From contig NZ_CANLBS010000013.1 in the NCBI RefSeq assembly GCF_947488945.1, positions 164,061 to 228,060 on the forward strand: DNA of 64,000 nucleotides, in the 5' to 3' direction. The first letter of the stretch is position 1. The number at the start of each line of letters is the position of its first letter. A program made the position numbers and the translations under genes. The notes beneath the pieces are model-generated. The model was not told where the DNA came from. It saw nothing but the letters and a program-made list of their open reading frames with translations, and did no database searches. Source of the DNA: an uncultured Streptomyces sp. (GTDB lineage Bacteria > Actinomycetota > Actinomycetes > Streptomycetales > Streptomycetaceae). Shown one piece after another: positions 57,523 through 64,000 of the stretch.

Positions 57523-59469
57523 TCAGGCGTGGGTGAGCCGGTCGGGTCCTCCCGGAGCCTGCTCCGCCTCCGGTGCACCGGCGCGTTCGGCGGCCTCGCG
57601 GATGCGGAGCGCCTTCCACGCCCGCTCCTTCACCTTGCGGGTCTCGGAGAGGTACACCCCGAGCATTCCGCCGAAGCCGGCCAGCCCGATCAGGATCATG
57701 CCCGCCACCACCGGCCACTGCCAGAAGTCGGGCACGTACAGCGCGAGGAACCACACCTTGGCGTCCGAGCCGCTGAGTTTGATGCCGAGCGGGACCAGTC
57801 CTTGCGGGAACAGGCCGAGGATGCCGATCGCCATGCTGCCCCACATGAGGAACTGGCTCCTCGGCGGCATCGTCTGGAAGGCGGACGGGGTGTCGGCCAG
57901 GTCGTCGACGCTGGTGCGGCGCTTGCCGGTGCGCATCAACTGGAGCAGTTCGGGGCCCCTGTCGCGCAGCCGCCGGGCCGCCAGGTCGCCGAGCAGGACG
58001 TAGCCCGCCACAGCGGTGACGAGGGCCACCGGAACACTCGCCCGGAGCAGCCAGGTCAGGTCGAGGAGGTGGCCGGCGAGGGCCGCGCCCAGGGCGGGGG
58101 CGGCGGTGAGCGCGGTGAGGAGGAAGGCGACGAAGGACTGGCCGGTGACGTCCCCGTGGTCGAGCGGGGTGTTCTTGGCGCGGTGCGGGTCGGGCCCCGG
58201 CACCAGGCCGGCCACGGCGATCCAGGCGAGTACGCCGGCGCCGCCGCCGAGCGCCGCGACATTGCCCGCGACCGCCCACGGCACCAGGGCGGCGTCACCG
58301 TGCACGAGGGTTCCGACGACCGTCATGACGCAGGTCAGCGGGGTGAAGACGGTGAGCCAGGCCAGCTGTCTGGCCCGTACGTCGGCGCGCTCCCGGCCCG
58401 GCAGCATCAGCGTCATCCAGAGCGCGGTGCCGTCCTGTCCGTACGCGTTGGCGCAGGTGGAGGCGGCCATCAGGGCGGTCGCCGCGCCGATGAAGGGGAG
58501 GAAACCGGTGTAGTCCAGGATCAGCGGGAAGAGGGCGGAGATGATCGAGAAGGCCGCGGGCAGGGTGGCGTTCTGCGTGCGCAGCGGGTCGCGCGCCCAG
58601 GTCCGCATCTCCTTCAGGTAGAAGGCGCCCAGGTCGCTGCGGGCGGCCCGGCCGCGGGGGGCGGCGCGTTCGGCGGAGGAGCCGCGCACCACCGCGCGGG
58701 CCAGCCGCTGCGGGCCGAGCAGTCTCGTCCAGAGGAGGAAGAGGACGGCCACGAGTGCGCAGAGACCGAGCAGCGGGCCGACCGTCCAGCCGATGTCGCC
58801 GCGGCCGGCCGCCTCGACGGAGAGGAGGCCCCAACTGGACGGCAGCCAGCGCAGGAAGGTGGAGAGCCGGGACGGGAAACCGTACTCCAGCAGGAGGTAG
58901 ACGCCGACGAAGATGACCCAGGAGAACGAGGCCAGCGCGATCATGGCGGCGGTCACGGTCGCGGTGACGACTCCTCCGACGCGGGACCGGGCGAGCGCGC
59001 CGAACAGCAGGGACACCACGCGGGAGAGCAGCACCACCAGCAGGAGCATCAGGACGACCGCGGGCAGCGAAACCAGGACCGCGACCACGCCGAGCCGGGC
59101 GGCGAAGACGATCAGGGCGACGAAGGCGAGCAGGGTCACCGCGGCGGTGACGCTCACCAGTCCGGCGGCGAGCAGGCCGAACGCGAGGGTGCGGCGCTCG
59201 ATCGGCTGGCGGAGGAAGTGCTGCCCGCCCAGCGGCGGTTCTCCGGCGAAGGTGGGTCCCGCCATCCAGCCCAGCGCCCAGAGCCCGAAGGTCACGGCGA
59301 GCAGGTCCATCAGCATCTTCGGCTGGGAGAAGTCGAGGAAGGCCAGGACGACGGTGGCGATGGCGAGGCAGAGGCCGACCGTGCCGCCGGCGGCGGCCCA
59401 TGCCATCTTGTCGCCGGTCGCGGTGTTCCGCAGCACGGCGAGCCTCATGCGGATCAGGACGCCAACCAC
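57523..59469 (-). CDS. ABC transporter permease (large multi-pass membrane protein)
   Basis: The 648-aa protein is rich in long hydrophobic segments spread along its length, probably a dozen or more membrane passes. A charged cytoplasmic loop follows about residue 270 and a charged tail ends the protein. It is large compared with the usual 250-aa ABC-2 permease, so it may represent two fused halves. The GTG at 59469 is chosen because a strong Shine-Dalgarno GGAAGGA (59475-59481) sits 5 nt upstream; ATG 59448 is the next candidate. Starts further upstream run inside the ATPase gene. It overlaps the ATPase stop by 16 bp, and a strong hairpin follows its own stop. It presumably forms an exporter with the ATPase; the substrate is unknown. 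Confidence 0.88.
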   Translation of the reverse strand: MVGVLIRMRLAVLRNTATGDKMAWAAAGGTVGLCLAIATVVLAFLDFSQPKMLMDLLAVTFGLWALGWMAGPTFAGEPPLGGQHFLRQPIERRTLAFGLLAAGLVSVTAAVTLLAFVALIVFAARLGVVAVLVSLPAVVLMLLLVVLLSRVVSLLFGALARSRVGGVVTATVTAAMIALASFSWVIFVGVYLLLEYGFPSRLSTFLRWLPSSWGLLSVEAAGRGDIGWTVGPLLGLCALVAVLFLLWTRLLGPQRLARAVVRGSSAERAAPRGRAARSDLGAFYLKEMRTWARDPLRTQNATLPAAFSIISALFPLILDYTGFLPFIGAATALMAASTCANAYGQDGTALWMTLMLPGRERADVRARQLAWLTVFTPLTCVMTVVGTLVHGDAALVPWAVAGNVAALGGGAGVLAWIAVAGLVPGPDPHRAKNTPLDHGDVTGQSFVAFLLTALTAAPALGAALAGHLLDLTWLLRASVPVALVTAVAGYVLLGDLAARRLRDRGPELLQLMRTGKRRTSVDDLADTPSAFQTMPPRSQFLMWGSMAIGILGLFPQGLVPLGIKLSGSDAKVWFLALYVPDFWQWPVVAGMILIGLAGFGGMLGVYLSETRKVKERAWKALRIREAAERAGAPEAEQAPGGPDRLTHA

Positions 59470-60275
59470 GACAGTCCTTCCGCTCCGCCGATCTCGACGC
59501 CGACGAGGTCGACGAAGGTCTCCTCCAGCGAGCGTGTGCCGCGGACCTCGTCGAGCGGGCCCTCGGCCACCACTCTGCCCCTGGCCATCACCGCCACGGT
59601 GTCGCACAGCTGCTCGACGAGGGCCATGACGTGGCTGGAGATGACGACCGAGCCGCCGCCGGCCACGAAGCGGGTGAGGATCTGCTTGATCGTGGCCGCG
59701 GAGACGGGGTCGACCGCCTCGAAGGGCTCGTCCAGCACCAGCAGTCGCGGTCCGTGCAGCAGGGCGGTGGCGAGGCCGACCTTCTTGCGCATGCCGGTGG
59801 AGTAGTCGACGACCAGGGTGCGTTCAGCCTGTCCGTCGAGTTCCATGACGGCGAGCAGCTCGTCGGCGCGGCGCGCCGACTCCTCGGCGCCCAGACCGTG
59901 CAACTGTCCGAGGTGGGTGAGCAGTTCGCGTCCGGTGAGCCGTTCGGGCATGGCGAGCCCGTCGGGCAGCACGCCCATCAGCCGGCGGGCCCGCAGCGGT
60001 TCCTCCCACACGTCGACGCCGTGCACCTCGGCCCGTCCGGCGTCGGGCCGTTGCAGTCCCACCGCCATGGAGAGGGTGGTGGTCTTCCCGGCGCCATTGG
60101 GTCCGACCAGCCCGTAGAAGGAGCCGGCGGCGACCGCGAGGTCGGCGTGGTCCACCGCCGTGTGGTCGCCGAACGTCTTGTGCAGACCGGTGAGGCGGAA
60201 GGCGGGGACCCCGCCCCCGCCGGGGGCGACGGCGGCCGTCTCCTCCTTTGCGGTCAGGGCGTTCTCTGAGTGCAC
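59454..60275 (-). CDS. ABC transporter ATP-binding protein
   Basis: This is the cytoplasmic ATPase of an ABC-2-type exporter, paired with the next gene. It has Walker A GPNGAGKTT, a degenerate signature loop YSTGMRKK in place of LSGG, Walker B LLVLDEPFE and an H-loop ISSH. The frame is open up to an ATG at 60380 (308 aa), but I chose GTG 60275 (273 aa). The 35 extra codons often end in A or T, unlike real coding sequence here, and they cover the promoter-like boxes. GTG 60275 also has a purine-rich Shine-Dalgarno (AGGAAGAGAG, 60283-60292). The stop overlaps the permease start by 16 bp, so the two are translationally coupled. Export of, or self-resistance to, the polyketide is the likely role, inferred only from position. 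Confidence 0.9.
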   Translation of the reverse strand: MHSENALTAKEETAAVAPGGGGVPAFRLTGLHKTFGDHTAVDHADLAVAAGSFYGLVGPNGAGKTTTLSMAVGLQRPDAGRAEVHGVDVWEEPLRARRLMGVLPDGLAMPERLTGRELLTHLGQLHGLGAEESARRADELLAVMELDGQAERTLVVDYSTGMRKKVGLATALLHGPRLLVLDEPFEAVDPVSAATIKQILTRFVAGGGSVVISSHVMALVEQLCDTVAVMARGRVVAEGPLDEVRGTRSLEETFVDLVGVEIGGAEGLSWLAS

Positions 60276-60384
60276 GCTGCTTCTCTCTTCCTGGGTCGCA
60301 GAACGTGCCGATCCTAGCGGAACAATCCGTTCCAGAACGTCAACTGCTTTGTGCAGAAAGGATGTTGGGTTTCCGGCCATCCGA
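60276..60384 (-). promoter_or_regulatory. Low-GC promoter/operator region for the ABC transporter genes
   Basis: These 109 bp have visibly lower GC than the rest. On the minus strand they contain TTGACG (60338-60343) and TAGGAT (60311-60316), which look like -35 and -10 boxes, but the spacer is long at 21 bp. Inside the spacer is an inverted repeat GGAAC-N5-GTTCC (60319-60333). The 8-mer ACGTTCTG occurs twice on the coding strand (60333-60340 and 60299-60306), 34 bp apart and flanking the -10. A long spacer holding a dyad is typical of MerR-type control but also fits a TetR-type operator. The expected start of transcription would leave a leader of about 30 nt before GTG 60275. Confidence 0.5.
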
Positions 60385-61983
60385 TCACAGAGGAATGTTC
60401 CCGTGCTTCCTGACCGGCCGTTCCTGACGCTTGTTCCGCAGCAGGTTCAGCGCCTTCGCGACCTCGGAGCGGGTCTGCGAGGGCTGGATCACCATATCGA
60501 CGAAGCCGTGCGAGGCGGCGACGTACGGATTGCCGAACTGCCGGCGGTAGTCGTCGAGGAGCTTCTCCTTGACCGCGGCGCGTTCCTCCGGCTCCGCGGC
60601 GGCGAGGTCGCGGCGGTACAGCACCCGCACGGCGCTCTCCGCGCCCATCACGGCGATCTCGGCGGTGGGCCAGGCGATCACCCGGTCCGCCCCGAGGTGC
60701 TGCGAGCCCATCACCCCGTACCCGCCGCCGTACGCCTTGCGGGTGATCACGGTGACCTTGGGGACCGTCGACTCGGCGTAGGCGTAGAAGAGTTTGATGC
60801 CGCGGCGGATGATGCCGCGGTGCTCCTGGTCGACGCCGGGCAGGTAGCCGGGGACGTCGACGAAGGTCAGCACCGGGATGTTGAAGGCGTCGCAGAAGCG
60901 GATGAACCGGGCCGCCTTCTCGGACGCGTCGATGTCCAGCACCCCGGCGAGGTGCTGCGGCTGGTTGGCCACCACCCCCACCGAGTGGCCCTCCACCCGG
61001 CCGAGCGCGCACAGGATGTTGCGGGCGAAGCCGGGGTGGATCTCCAGGTACTCGCCGTCGTCGAGAACCGCGGCGACGACCTCGGCCATGTCGTAGGACT
61101 GGCTCTCGGTGTCGGGGACGATGGTGTCCAGCGCCAGGTCGCCCGCCGTGAGCCCGGCCGGCGCCCCGTGCTCGTACACCGGGGCCGGCTCCATGTTGTT
61201 GTTCGGCAGGTAGCCGAGGAGGGTCTGCACCCACGAGATGGCGTCCCGCTCGTCCTCGGCGACGTAATGGGCGTTGCCGGAGACCTCCGCGTTGACGGCC
61301 GGCCCGCCCAGCTCCTCGCTGGTGACCTTCTCACCCATGACCGCGCTCACCACCTCGGGCCCGGTGACGAACATGTACGAGATGTCCTCGACCATCACTG
61401 TGAAGTCGGTGAGGGCGGGCGAGTACACCGAACCGCCGGCGCAGGGCCCCATGATGAGGGAGATCTGCGGGACGACTCCGGAGGCGTGGACGTTGCGCAC
61501 GCCGAGTTCCGCGTAATAGGCGATGGACATCACGCCTTCCTGGATGCGGGCGCCGCCGGAGTCGTTGATGCCGATCACGGGACAGCCGATACTCATGGCC
61601 AGGTCGTAGACCTTGAGCACCTTGGCCCCGAACGCCTCCCCCATGCTGCCGCCCAGGACGGTGAAGTCGTGCGCGAAGACGCAGACCTGGCGCCCGTCGA
61701 CGGTTCCGTGTCCGGTGACCACGCCGTCGCCGTACGGACGCGACAGCCCGGCTTCGGTGGACCGGTGGCGCACGAACTCGTCCAGCTCCACGAACGACCC
61801 GGGGTCGAGCAGCAGGTCGATCCGCTCGCGGGCGGTCAGCTTGCCCTTGGCGTGCTGACGGTCCAGGGCCTGCTTCTCCGCGAGGAGCACCGCCTCCTCG
61901 TGACGGGCGGCCAGGTCGGCGATGCGGTCCGCCGTGGTCGTCAGCGGCCTTTCCCCCGCAGGGGCGGGCTCTTGTGACGGCAT
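60385..61983 (-). CDS. Acyl-CoA carboxylase beta subunit (carboxyltransferase, PccB-like)
   Basis: The 532-aa product is a full-length carboxyltransferase beta subunit. Such proteins move a carboxyl group from biotin onto an acyl-CoA (acetyl-, propionyl- or longer), making malonyl- or alkylmalonyl-CoA. Both crotonase-fold halves are present. The oxyanion-hole glycines appear as INDSGGARIQEG (about residue 139) and GPCAGGSVYSPAL in the N-half, and as VDVPGYLPG with AYGGGYGVMGS in the C-half. The protein resembles the propionyl-CoA carboxylase group, but the residue that sets acyl-chain choice in S. coelicolor PccB (Asp422, in AYDVM) is Gly here (Gly423). The ATG has a good Shine-Dalgarno GAAAGGA at 7 nt. 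No biotin carboxylase or epsilon subunit is nearby, so it must share the genome's biotinylated alpha subunit. Its place in a PKS cluster with YASH and HAAH acyltransferases suggests extender-unit supply. Confidence 0.93.
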   Translation of the reverse strand: MPSQEPAPAGERPLTTTADRIADLAARHEEAVLLAEKQALDRQHAKGKLTARERIDLLLDPGSFVELDEFVRHRSTEAGLSRPYGDGVVTGHGTVDGRQVCVFAHDFTVLGGSMGEAFGAKVLKVYDLAMSIGCPVIGINDSGGARIQEGVMSIAYYAELGVRNVHASGVVPQISLIMGPCAGGSVYSPALTDFTVMVEDISYMFVTGPEVVSAVMGEKVTSEELGGPAVNAEVSGNAHYVAEDERDAISWVQTLLGYLPNNNMEPAPVYEHGAPAGLTAGDLALDTIVPDTESQSYDMAEVVAAVLDDGEYLEIHPGFARNILCALGRVEGHSVGVVANQPQHLAGVLDIDASEKAARFIRFCDAFNIPVLTFVDVPGYLPGVDQEHRGIIRRGIKLFYAYAESTVPKVTVITRKAYGGGYGVMGSQHLGADRVIAWPTAEIAVMGAESAVRVLYRRDLAAAEPEERAAVKEKLLDDYRRQFGNPYVAASHGFVDMVIQPSQTRSEVAKALNLLRNKRQERPVRKHGNIPL

Positions 61984-62140
61984 GCCGGAGTCCTTTCACG
62001 AGCTTTCACGAGAAGAAGCGCCTGTTCACGATGGTCACCGGCCGGGGAGTGCGGGCATCACCCCTAACCGCCCCCGCCCGCCCCCTACGACCGGCCGGTA
62101 ACCGCGGGTCCGACGAGGGGAGCGGTGGCGTGCGGGGCGG
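61984..62140 (-). promoter_or_regulatory. Intergenic region upstream of the carboxylase, with paired TAGGGG boxes
   Basis: This gap lies between the PKS C stop and the carboxylase start. On the minus strand it carries GTAGGGGG (62081-62088) and GTTAGGGG (62061-62068), with their T residues 21 bp apart. The same two boxes in the same order occur upstream of PKS A. A palindrome ACCGGCCGGT sits at 62090-62099. A tandem 10-bp repeat (CTTTCACGAG on the plus strand, 61993-62012) runs into the Shine-Dalgarno GAAAGGA (61991-61997), 7 nt before the ATG. No convincing -10/-35 pair was found. A pathway-specific activator site is an inference. Confidence 0.5.
61993..62012. repeat. Tandem 10-bp direct repeat in the carboxylase leader
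   Basis: Two perfect back-to-back copies of CTTTCACGAG (CTCGTGAAAG on the coding strand) lie at 61993-62002 and 62003-62012. The copy nearest the gene overlaps the carboxylase ribosome-binding site, so the GAAAG core of the Shine-Dalgarno is duplicated 10 nt upstream. It could be a simple slippage duplication or a short operator; nothing decides between them. Confidence 0.7.
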
Positions 62141-64000
62141 TCAGGAGCTCTCCAGTTCGCTGTCGATGAGGGCGAAGATGTCGTCGCCGGTGGCCGCCGC
62201 GAGGTCGTCGTCCGTCGCCTCCTCACCTGCCGGGGCGTCCGCCCACTTGGCGAGCAGTGCGGTCATCCGGACCCGCAGCAGGCCGCGGTCGGCCTCGGAC
62301 AGTTCCGTCTCCGGGGAGTCCAGCAGGTCCAGTCCGGTGAGCAGCGCCGCGGCCGGGCCGGGATCGGCCGGGACCAGGTCGGTGAGGAGCCGCGAGGCGA
62401 GCGCGGCGGGCGTGGGGTGGTCGAAGACGAGCGTGGCGGGCAGCCGTACGCCGGTGACGGCGCCGAGCCGGTTGCGCAGTTCGACGGCGGTCAGCGAGTC
62501 GAAGCCGAGGTCCTTGAAGGCCCGGTCGGGCTCGACCTCGGCCGCACCCGCGAAGCCGAGGACGGCGGCGGCCTCCGTCCGGACCCGGTCCAGGAGCAGC
62601 CGCAGCCGTTCCGGGGCGGGCAGGGCCCGCAGCCGGTCGGCGAGGCCGGTCTCTCCGGCCGGCCGTGCGGCGGTGCGCCGCGCGCCCCTCGTCAGCCCGT
62701 GCAGCAGCGGCGGCAGGTCGGGGCGGCGGCCGAGGGCGGCAAGGTCGAGTCCGGCGAGGACGACGGCCGGGTCGGCGCCGTCCAGCGCGGCGTCGAGGAG
62801 GGACATGCCCTCGGCTGCGGTGACGGCCGCGAAGCCCGATCGTGCGGCCCGCTCCCGGTCCGCGTCGCTGAGTGCGCCGAGCATGCCGCCCGCCACGTCC
62901 CACGGGCCCCAGGCCAGCGACCGCGCGACGAGCCCGCGGGCCTCCCGGTGGACGGCGAGCGCGTCGAGACAGGCGTTGGCCGCGGCGTAGGACGCCTGGC
63001 CGGGGCTGCCGAGGGTGGCGGAGACGGAGGAGAACAGCACGAACTCCTCCGCTTCGGGCACGAGCCGGTCCAGCAGAAGGGCGGCGGTCGCCTTCGCCGC
63101 CAGCACGCCCGTGAGCCGGTCGGGGGTCAGCGAGGTGGCCACCCCGTCGTCGAGGACGCCGGCGGTGTGGAACACGGAGCGGATCCGCCGGCCGCGCACC
63201 ACCGCTGCCAGAGCCTCCGGGTCGGCGACGTCGCAGGCGGCCGTCTCCACCCGTGCGCCCAGGGCGCGCAGTTCGGCGAGGAGTTCCGGCGCGCCCGGCG
63301 CGTCGGGTCCGCGCCGGCTCAGCAGCAGCAGGTCGCGGCGTCCGCGGGCCGCCAGGTGCCGGGCGAGCAGGCCGCCCAGCGCGCCGGTGCCGCCGGTGAT
63401 CAGGACCGTGGCGTCCGGGTCCGGCGGGGCGGGCAGGGTGAGCACCACCTTGCCGACGTGCCGGGCCTGGCTCATGTACCGGAAGGCGGTCGGGGCGTGC
63501 CGCAGGTCCCAGGTACGCAACGGCGGGAGCGTGAGCGCGCCGTCGGCGAACAGCCGCATGACCTCGGTGAGGATCTCCGCGATCCGGTCGGGGCCCGCCT
63601 CGGCCAGGTCGTAGGGCCGGTAGGTGAGACCGGGCAGGGAAGCCGGTTCGCGGAGGTCGGTCTTGCCCATCTCCAGGAACCGTCCGCCCGGCGCCAGCAG
63701 CCGCAGCGACGCGTCGACGAACTCCCCGGCCAACGCGTTCAGTACGACATCGACACCCCGGCCACCGGTCCGGCTGCGGAAGGCGTCCTCAAAACCGAGG
63801 TCGCGCGACGACGCCAGATGGTCGGCGTCCAGACCCGTCGCTCCCCACTTCGAGGGCGACGCCGTACCGAACACCTCCGCACCCAGATGACGCGCGATCT
63901 GCACCGCCGCCATCCCCACACCACCCGCCGCCGCATGAACGAGAACCCGCTCACCCGACCCCACCCCACCCAAGTCCACCAACCCGTAGAACGCCGTCGC
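62141..64000 (-). CDS. Modular type I PKS, 3' end (PKS C, 5'-truncated by window edge)
   Basis: This is the C-terminal end of a modular PKS subunit that extends past the right edge. In order it shows the second half of an enoylreductase (NADPH motif HAAAGGVGMAAVQ, near 63930), a ketoreductase (GGTGALGG near 63390, LDD motif in HTAGVLDDG, catalytic Ser in FSSVSATLG and Tyr in SYAAANA), an ACP with intact LGFDSL near 62500, and a C-terminal docking domain ending DDIFALIDSELESS. The final module is therefore fully reducing if its upstream DH is active, and the KR is B-type by its LDD. There is no thioesterase, so the chain passes to another subunit. PKS A starts the pathway, so PKS C acts later in the assembly although it lies upstream on the DNA. 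The stop is followed by a 157-bp gap before the carboxylase gene. The ER part is nearly identical in DNA to those of modules 4 and 7. Confidence 0.93.
   Translation of the reverse strand, partial: ATAFYGLVDLGGVGSGERVLVHAAAGGVGMAAVQIARHLGAEVFGTASPSKWGATGLDADHLASSRDLGFEDAFRSRTGGRGVDVVLNALAGEFVDASLRLLAPGGRFLEMGKTDLREPASLPGLTYRPYDLAEAGPDRIAEILTEVMRLFADGALTLPPLRTWDLRHAPTAFRYMSQARHVGKVVLTLPAPPDPDATVLITGGTGALGGLLARHLAARGRRDLLLLSRRGPDAPGAPELLAELRALGARVETAACDVADPEALAAVVRGRRIRSVFHTAGVLDDGVATSLTPDRLTGVLAAKATAALLLDRLVPEAEEFVLFSSVSATLGSPGQASYAAANACLDALAVHREARGLVARSLAWGPWDVAGGMLGALSDADRERAARSGFAAVTAAEGMSLLDAALDGADPAVVLAGLDLAALGRRPDLPPLLHGLTRGARRTAARPAGETGLADRLRALPAPERLRLLLDRVRTEAAAVLGFAGAAEVEPDRAFKDLGFDSLTAVELRNRLGAVTGVRLPATLVFDHPTPAALASRLLTDLVPADPGPAAALLTGLDLLDSPETELSEADRGLLRVRMTALLAKWADAPAGEEATDDDLAAATGDDIFALIDSELESS

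Noticed and set aside
59470..59607. Upstream start for the ABC permease (694 aa)
   Set aside because: The extra residues would be read in a second frame inside the ATPase gene, and no Shine-Dalgarno supports them. GTG 59469 has GGAAGGA at 5 nt.
57322..59805. Plus-strand open frame antisense to the ABC permease
   Set aside because: The minus-strand frame gives a convincing membrane protein with a Shine-Dalgarno and coupled start. The plus product is low-complexity Gly/Glu/Arg-rich.

Overview
The window is a high-GC (roughly 75%) actinomycete sequence, most likely Streptomyces or a close relative. It lies inside one very large modular type I polyketide synthase (PKS) gene cluster. Every gene I can support reads on the minus strand, so transcription runs from the right edge to the left. 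No rRNA, tRNA, CRISPR array, insertion sequence, regulator gene, P450 or thioesterase was found.

Reading 5' to 3' on the minus strand: (1) the 3' end of a PKS gene ('PKS C', 64000 to 62141), holding a partial enoylreductase, a ketoreductase, an ACP and a C-terminal docking domain; (2) an acyl-CoA carboxylase beta subunit (61983 to 60385); (3) an ABC exporter, ATPase (about 60275 to 59454) and permease (59469 to 57523), closed by a perfect 15-bp-stem hairpin; (4) a 579-bp promoter region; (5) 'PKS A' (56943 to 39577, 5788 aa), with a KSQ loading module and extension modules 1-3; (6) after 55 bp, 'PKS B' (39521 to beyond the left edge), one uninterrupted reading frame of at least 13,173 codons with modules 4-10 complete and module 11 cut by the edge.

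Predicted assembly: PKS A makes a propionyl starter from methylmalonyl-CoA (KSQ plus a YASH acyltransferase). Modules 1-3 then add malonate units leaving an alkene, a hydroxyl and a hydroxyl. PKS B continues with module 4 full reduction, modules 5 and 6 hydroxyls (6 is A-type), modules 7 and 8 full reduction, module 9 an alkene from an acyltransferase of uncertain specificity (HAAH), and module 10 an alkene with methylmalonate (YASH). This suggests a large, mostly acetate-derived, partly reduced polyol macrolide or linear polyketide; I do not recognise the compound.

The carboxylase probably supplies alpha-carboxylated extender units, and the ABC pair is a candidate export or self-resistance system. 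The points most worth following are the giant single-frame PKS B, the HAAH acyltransferase of module 9 beside a carboxylase with Gly at the substrate-specificity position, a paired TAGGGG motif shared by two promoter regions, and domain-scale mosaicism in which acyltransferase and enoylreductase blocks have been homogenised between modules.
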